DNA of 64,000 nucleotides from Natronomonas aquatica (GTDB lineage Archaea > Halobacteriota > Halobacteria > Halobacteriales > Haloarculaceae). The notes beneath the pieces are model-generated. The model was not told where the DNA came from. It ran no database searches and saw only the letters and a list, made by a program, of their open reading frames with translations. The position numbers and the translations under genes were made by a program. The stretch covers positions 64,405-128,404 of the forward strand of contig NZ_JAHLKM010000007.1 of the NCBI RefSeq assembly GCF_024449025.1, read 5' to 3'. This document shows positions 63,464 to 64,000 of the stretch, piece by piece; the stretch's first letter is position 1; every line of letters starts with the position of its first letter.

Positions 63464-63962
63464 GGAGGTGACGTTGGACGAGTTCGCTAAGGGAGATGAG
63501 AGTGATGCACAGAAGCAGAGATGGAAGAAAGTCCAACTTCATCAGGTAGCGTATAAGCGGTCAGACAACGTTAATCCACAAGAGATAGAATTAGAGAAAC
63601 ATATTGGGTTGGAGCATATTGACCCAAACAACCCGGTTCCGGATTGGGAGCCTCTTGATGACCTCTCAAGCACTAAGCGCCGATTTGAGGCAGGGGATAT
63701 TCTCTTTGCAAAACTTCGTCCAAATCTTGAGAAATCGGCACAACCTAATTTTGAGGGAGTCGCGTCAACCGATATTTTCCCTATAGTGTCGGAGGCCAGT
63801 TTAAATTCAAAATGGCTACTGTATCGACTGAGTTCAAAGCCCGCGTATGACTACGCTCGGCGTACTTCAGCAGGGACGCGGATGCCGCGAACGTCGTGGA
63901 ATCTGTTCAGTAACTTTGATTTTCATGCGTCTTTAGCTAAGACTCACACCTCGGTTGAGTAG
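63456..63962 (+). CDS. hsdS: Type I specificity subunit, truncated
   Basis: A 168-residue reading frame that begins as a normal HsdS: WKKVQLHQVAYKRSDNVNPQ and the first target-recognition domain with IGLEHIDPNNPVPDWE, LFAKLRPNLEKSAQPNF and GTRMPRTSWNLFSNFDFH. After DFH (about base 63926) the expected central helix with PPLxEQRKI is replaced by ASLAKTHTSVE and a stop. Normal HsdS is about 400 residues, so the gene is cut after its first domain. Unless a half-size HsdS dimer forms, DNA recognition should be lost. It overlaps hsdM. Confidence 0.75.
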   Translation: MSEEVTLDEFAKGDESDAQKQRWKKVQLHQVAYKRSDNVNPQEIELEKHIGLEHIDPNNPVPDWEPLDDLSSTKRRFEAGDILFAKLRPNLEKSAQPNFEGVASTDIFPIVSEASLNSKWLLYRLSSKPAYDYARRTSAGTRMPRTSWNLFSNFDFHASLAKTHTSVE

Positions 63963-64000
63963 CGGTTGCGAGGGTTTCTTGGAGGATTGGTCGTTGCTTG
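63927..64000 (+). other. Possible left end of an inserted element in hsdS
   Basis: From about 63927 the sequence no longer encodes HsdS. The window stops 74 bases later, so the insert cannot be identified; an insertion sequence is the simplest reading. Confidence 0.35.

Overview
The window comes from a halophilic archaeon (class Halobacteria). The evidence is high-GC coding sequence, strongly acidic proteins, an archaeal sn-glycerol-1-phosphate dehydrogenase, the haloarchaeal-type malate synthase, a DacZ diadenylate cyclase, a ba3-type oxidase operon with the tiny CbaD subunit, RdfA, twin-arginine lipoproteins with acidic linkers, and many TATA boxes about 27 bases ahead of start codons, as in leaderless haloarchaeal transcripts. 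The genus cannot be named from sequence alone.

0.8-8 kb: an archaea-specific SMC-related protein with a zinc hook converges on the rod-determining factor RdfA. ADP-ribosylglycohydrolase, IclR regulator and aldo/keto reductase genes follow. 7.5-24.5 kb: a metabolic accessory region with gamma carbonic anhydrase, a CaiB-type CoA transferase, an enoyl-CoA hydratase and a ThDP enzyme. Next to these are a fused FAD/Fe-S 2-hydroxyacid (D-lactate-type) dehydrogenase, a complete tripartite tricarboxylate transporter (TctB, TctA, TctC), an enolase-superfamily enzyme, a D-2-hydroxyacid dehydrogenase and malate synthase. Together they suggest uptake and oxidation of hydroxy or carboxylic acids feeding the glyoxylate bypass. 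An AT-rich, gene-free stretch follows (24.5-25.5 kb).

25.5-51.6 kb: mostly core genome. It holds epoxide-hydrolase-like, DsrE, SDR and PadR genes; aroA and tyrA for aromatic amino acids; an Rsm22-like methyltransferase; tRNA-Ser; Nmad3; egsA; endonuclease III; a histidine kinase; dacZ with a mechanosensitive channel; an XPB-type helicase; and surE. Two decayed genes are readable here: an antibiotic-biosynthesis-type monooxygenase and a universal stress protein. A 49-residue CxxC miniprotein lies beside tRNA-Ser.

51.6-58.1 kb: the cbaD-cbaB-cbaA oxidase operon plus a 66-residue membrane protein, a copper P-type ATPase likely to serve the oxidase, an IscA/HesB protein, and tRNA-Val(CAC).

58.1-64 kb: past tRNA-Val the composition becomes AT-rich and the gene content becomes defence-like. 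A PD-(D/E)XK nuclease is divergent from a coiled-coil, tail-anchored membrane protein, and an unfamiliar coiled-coil protein is divergent from type I hsdM-hsdS. Both divergent promoter regions hold clear inverted repeats. hsdS appears cut short where unrelated sequence begins near base 63,927. This island is the best place to look for something undescribed.
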